A stretch of DNA of 64,000 bases. It comes from Methyloversatilis discipulorum. Its GTDB lineage: Bacteria; Pseudomonadota; Gammaproteobacteria; Burkholderiales; Rhodocyclaceae. Under the pieces are notes generated by a model, which was not told the origin of the DNA, searched no databases, and was given only the letters and a program-made list of their open reading frames with translations. Position 1 is the first letter of the stretch. Each line of letters starts with the position of its first letter. The stretch is taken from positions 1,612,001 through 1,676,000 of the forward strand of contig NZ_AZUP01000001.1 of the NCBI RefSeq assembly GCF_000527135.1. Reading direction: 5' to 3'. Positions 61,516 to 64,000 of the stretch are shown here, piece after piece. Both the position numbers and the translations under genes were made by a program.

Positions 61516-64000
61516 CTGCCCACCTTCAGCGCTTCGCGCCGCAGTTTCTGTTCGAGGGTGCGCGAGGTCGCGCGATCGATCTGCACCGGCACCTGGCCGA
61601 CGCCGGGGATGTTGAAGAAGGCCGGCTGCAGCGCGCGGTTCTGCACGGCGCTGGACAGGCCGGCGGTCGCGCGCGAGGCGCTTTCACCGATGGCGCCGCC
61701 CATGGCGTAGCGCGGCAGCTGCATGTTGTTGATGGCGTTCATGAAGCTGTCGCCGTAGTACTGGGCAGCGCGCTGGCGCACCATGAACTCGCCATTGCTG
61801 CCCCACATCAGGATGCTGTCCGACGTGCCGGTACCGGGACCTCGCAGCTTTCCGCCGGTAGCCTTCTTCGGCAGTTCGCCAAGGATCTCGCCGACGCGCT
61901 TTTCGTCGGCGCCACTGCCGCCAGCCGGCACCGTCACCACGGGCAGCACCACGGGGTTGTTCTTCAGCTTCTCCTGCAGTGCGGCGACGAGCGTATCCAG
62001 GCTCGCAGCGGCGCCAGCCTGGTCGAAACCCACGCTGATGGTCTTGAGCCATTCGGCATCGGTGCGCAGCTTGTTGATGGTCTCCTGCACAGCGGAAACC
62101 TTTGCTTCTTGAGCCTGCTCCGCACCCGCGAATGCCTGATCCTGTAGCGCCTTCACCTGCTTGGCGAGGTAGCTCAGCACGTCAGCGCTGGACCCGCCGG
62201 CTTTGTCGATCTCGTTGATCAGCGACTTGGCCCTTTCGCCAGCCCGAATCGCGTCATCGAAACTTCCGGCAGCCAGCGACTGGCGCGACTTCGCGATCTG
62301 CGCCTGCACATCGCCGGTATTCGCCTCCCTGTCCTTCGTGCGAGGTTGCTGCAGCGATGCAATGAAGTCATCGTTCGCCTTCAGCGCCTGCTCGCGGTTT
62401 CTGCGGACCTTCTCCAGTGACTTGTTCGCGTCGTCGTAGGCCTGAAGCTGGGCGCCGAGCTTCTGCTTCAGTGTCGCCAGCACCTGGTCTTTCGCCTGCG
62501 CTTGGCGGGCGTTGAAGTCCTGAATCAACTGCACGCGGCGGTTATTGATGTTCGCCAGTTCGCGCAGGCTGTCTTCGTAAGTGCGCGCGTCGCGCGCGGC
62601 GTCGATGGCCGACTGTGGCGTGACGTTGCTGTTCGCGGCGGCGCGGTTCTCCAGATTCGAGCGGGCGCGGTAGTACTCGGCAGCCGACTTCAGCCGCTCT
62701 TCGTAGGCCGCGCGCTCGCTGGCGCTGAGTTGCGCGATCTGCTCCGAGTTCAGGCGGACAGCGTCCTTCGCGAAGGCCGTGGCTTCCATCACGGCCTTGT
62801 TCTCGGACAGGAATTTCTGGTCGTCGCGGGCCAGCTTCTCGGTCACGTCGCTGTACTCGCGCATGGCGGCGACCAGTTCGAGGATCTTCTGCGTCGACAT
62901 GCCGATGACGACAAGGGCAGAGCCCTTTCCGATGACCGACAGGAAGCGCTCTGCCGCGGCTGTCGCGAGCGCGGTACCGGCGCCCGCCGAGGCCGCTGCA
63001 GACGCCATGGTGAGCAGCGAGCCATTCAGCAGCCCCAGCGCGCCGGCAGCCTTGACCACCGCCAGACCGGCGATGACCGGCGCCAGGGCCTCCAGCGCAC
63101 CCGCGAGGGCGATGGCAGCATCGGTGACCGCCGCGATGATGTTGATGGCGTCCGACATCACGTCGGACAGCTTCTGCGCGAAGGCGTCGAGGTCGCCGTT
63201 CTCGGCCGCCTCTTCGATGCGCGCCAACAGGTTTTCGATCTGCAGCGCGACCGTGTCCATCACTCCGGACGCCGCGATGCGCTGCTGGAACTCGGTCAGC
63301 CGGTTCGTGATGCGGTTGAGCTGCGCGCCCAGCGAATCCGACGCAGTTTCGAGGCTGCCGCCGACGCTGCGCTCGAGTTCGGCGGCGAACTTCGGAAGGA
63401 AGTCGGCGGCGACCACCTCACCCTTCTTCAGCATGCCGTCGAGTTCCTGCGTCGTGACGCCGATGGCGCGGGCCGCGATCTGGAAAGCACCCGGGATGCG
63501 CTCGCCCAACTGGCCGCGCAGTTCCTCGGCCTGCACATTCCCCTTGCTGATCATCTGCTGGATGGCCAGCAGCGCGCCCTCGGTCTGCTCGGTGCTCAGC
63601 CGCATCACCGTGGCGGCGGAGGCCACGGCGCGGAAGATGTCGCGCGTGGCCTCACCTTCCAGCGCGGTGCCGCGCGAGGCAGCCGCCAGCTTGGCGTAAC
63701 TGCGCGCCGTGGTTTCGAGTTCGAGGCCCAGTTCTTCGACCAGGGCACGCACCCACGACAGTTCCTCGCCGGCACGCGACACGTCGCCGCTGAAGGCGAA
63801 GTCGAACTGCACCTGCAGCGATTCGGCGGCCAGGCCCTTTTCGATCACTGACTGCACAGCCGACAAGGCTGCGCGCGCCGCTACCGCCGCCGACACGACA
63901 CCCGCCAGCTGCGCGGCGACACTACTGCCCGCATTCACCCCCGCCGCCGCCACTCCGTTTAGTTCTGCCCGCAGTTCGTTCACGCGCTGCTGCGCGATGG
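61512..64000 (-). CDS. Tape measure protein, C-terminal part (start beyond the window)
   Basis: At least 829 aa; the frame stays open to base 64000, so the start shown by any GTG near 63983 is not trusted. The tape-measure N-terminal domain is clear: ETTARSYAKLAAASRGTALE, GALLAIQQMISKGNVQAEEL, RGQLGERIPGAFQIAARAIG and LDGMLKKGEVVAADFLPKFA. Then membrane-like helices, long coiled coil (about 390-660) and a C-terminal linker with RQRAAQYYGDSFMNAINNMQ. It sets tail length in siphoviruses. Confidence 0.9.
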   Translation of the reverse strand, partial: IAQQRVNELRAELNGVAAAGVNAGSSVAAQLAGVVSAAVAARAALSAVQSVIEKGLAAESLQVQFDFAFSGDVSRAGEELSWVRALVEELGLELETTARSYAKLAAASRGTALEGEATRDIFRAVASAATVMRLSTEQTEGALLAIQQMISKGNVQAEELRGQLGERIPGAFQIAARAIGVTTQELDGMLKKGEVVAADFLPKFAAELERSVGGSLETASDSLGAQLNRITNRLTEFQQRIAASGVMDTVALQIENLLARIEEAAENGDLDAFAQKLSDVMSDAINIIAAVTDAAIALAGALEALAPVIAGLAVVKAAGALGLLNGSLLTMASAAASAGAGTALATAAAERFLSVIGKGSALVVIGMSTQKILELVAAMREYSDVTEKLARDDQKFLSENKAVMEATAFAKDAVRLNSEQIAQLSASERAAYEERLKSAAEYYRARSNLENRAAANSNVTPQSAIDAARDARTYEDSLRELANINNRRVQLIQDFNARQAQAKDQVLATLKQKLGAQLQAYDDANKSLEKVRRNREQALKANDDFIASLQQPRTKDREANTGDVQAQIAKSRQSLAAGSFDDAIRAGERAKSLINEIDKAGGSSADVLSYLAKQVKALQDQAFAGAEQAQEAKVSAVQETINKLRTDAEWLKTISVGFDQAGAAASLDTLVAALQEKLKNNPVVLPVVTVPAGGSGADEKRVGEILGELPKKATGGKLRGPGTGTSDSILMWGSNGEFMVRQRAAQYYGDSFMNAINNMQLPRYAMGGAIGESASRATAGLSSAVQNRALQPAFFNIPGVGQVPVQIDRATSRTLEQKLRREALKVGR

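Larger units (their letters stand above)
51295..64000 (-). mobile_element. Prophage (siphovirus-like), left part
   Basis: Starts at the split tRNA-Pro and continues past the right edge. Tape measure protein, tail proteins, holin, endolysin and spanins are present on the minus strand, with accessory genes next to the attachment site. Integrase, repressor, head and packaging genes are not in the window. Confidence 0.88.

Noticed and set aside
63981..63983. GTG 63983 as the tape measure start
   Set aside because: The frame remains open to the window edge and the sequence before it continues in the same helical style.

Overview
The window looks like a high-G+C betaproteobacterial chromosome, most like a methylotrophic Rhodocyclales-type organism; the taxon is inferred, not searched. 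Pointers are a formaldehyde-activating-enzyme homologue, a SoxYZ-like carrier of the kind found beside quinoprotein dehydrogenases, three PEP-CTERM proteins, EF-P with an Arg32 loop beside its rhamnosyltransferase EarP, flagellar fliOPQR, the surE-pcm-nlpD-rpoS cluster and LexA boxes of the CTGT-N8-ACAG type.

Region by region. 1-5.05 kb: end of nth, a Fae-like gene, an alpha/beta hydrolase with its TetR regulator, and a LysR regulator divergent from DoxX and pirin genes. 5.1-7.1 kb: a tandem array of about 132-bp palindromic units followed by an IS110-family element. 7.1-8.9 kb: a second LysR gene divergent from a short-chain dehydrogenase. 9.07-15.9 kb: an integron cassette array with a LexA box, an attI-like site, nine attC sites and about ten cassettes, but no integrase gene. 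One IS1182-type element sits exactly at the attC crossover triplet between two copies of the same cassette. 16-20.5 kb: two PEP-CTERM proteins flanking a large secreted metallophosphoesterase with an RTX-like tail. 20.8-27.6 kb: MAPEG protein, a deletion scar joining the remains of an oxidoreductase and a LysR gene, RNase H, fabI, a LemA/TPM/TPM operon and an ABC exporter. 28-42 kb: a second copy of the palindromic array, efp-earP, an HDOD protein, a PEP-CTERM protein, uup, a glycosyltransferase/flippase-type pair, an ArnT-like transferase, tRNA-Arg(CCT) and relA. 42-51.1 kb: SoxYZ-like carrier with a divergent Crp/Fnr regulator, fliOPQR, the rpoS cluster and an SLC13 transporter.

51.25-64 kb: the end of a prophage that runs off the right edge. 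Its left boundary is the 3' part of a tRNA-Pro(GGG) gene, which implies integration into that tRNA. Almost everything is on the minus strand. From right to left come tape measure and tail proteins, holin, SAR-type endolysin, Rz with Rz1 nested in another frame, and an accessory zone of small genes. This zone has two near-identical promoter/operator sequences and four leader hairpins, one before each gene that does not overlap its upstream neighbour. A TrfB/KorA-like DNA-binding protein is encoded between the two transcription units, and one divergent gene has a strong LexA box. The integron array and this prophage accessory zone are the two places most likely to hold undescribed functions. No database search or folding calculation was run; family names rest on recognised motifs.
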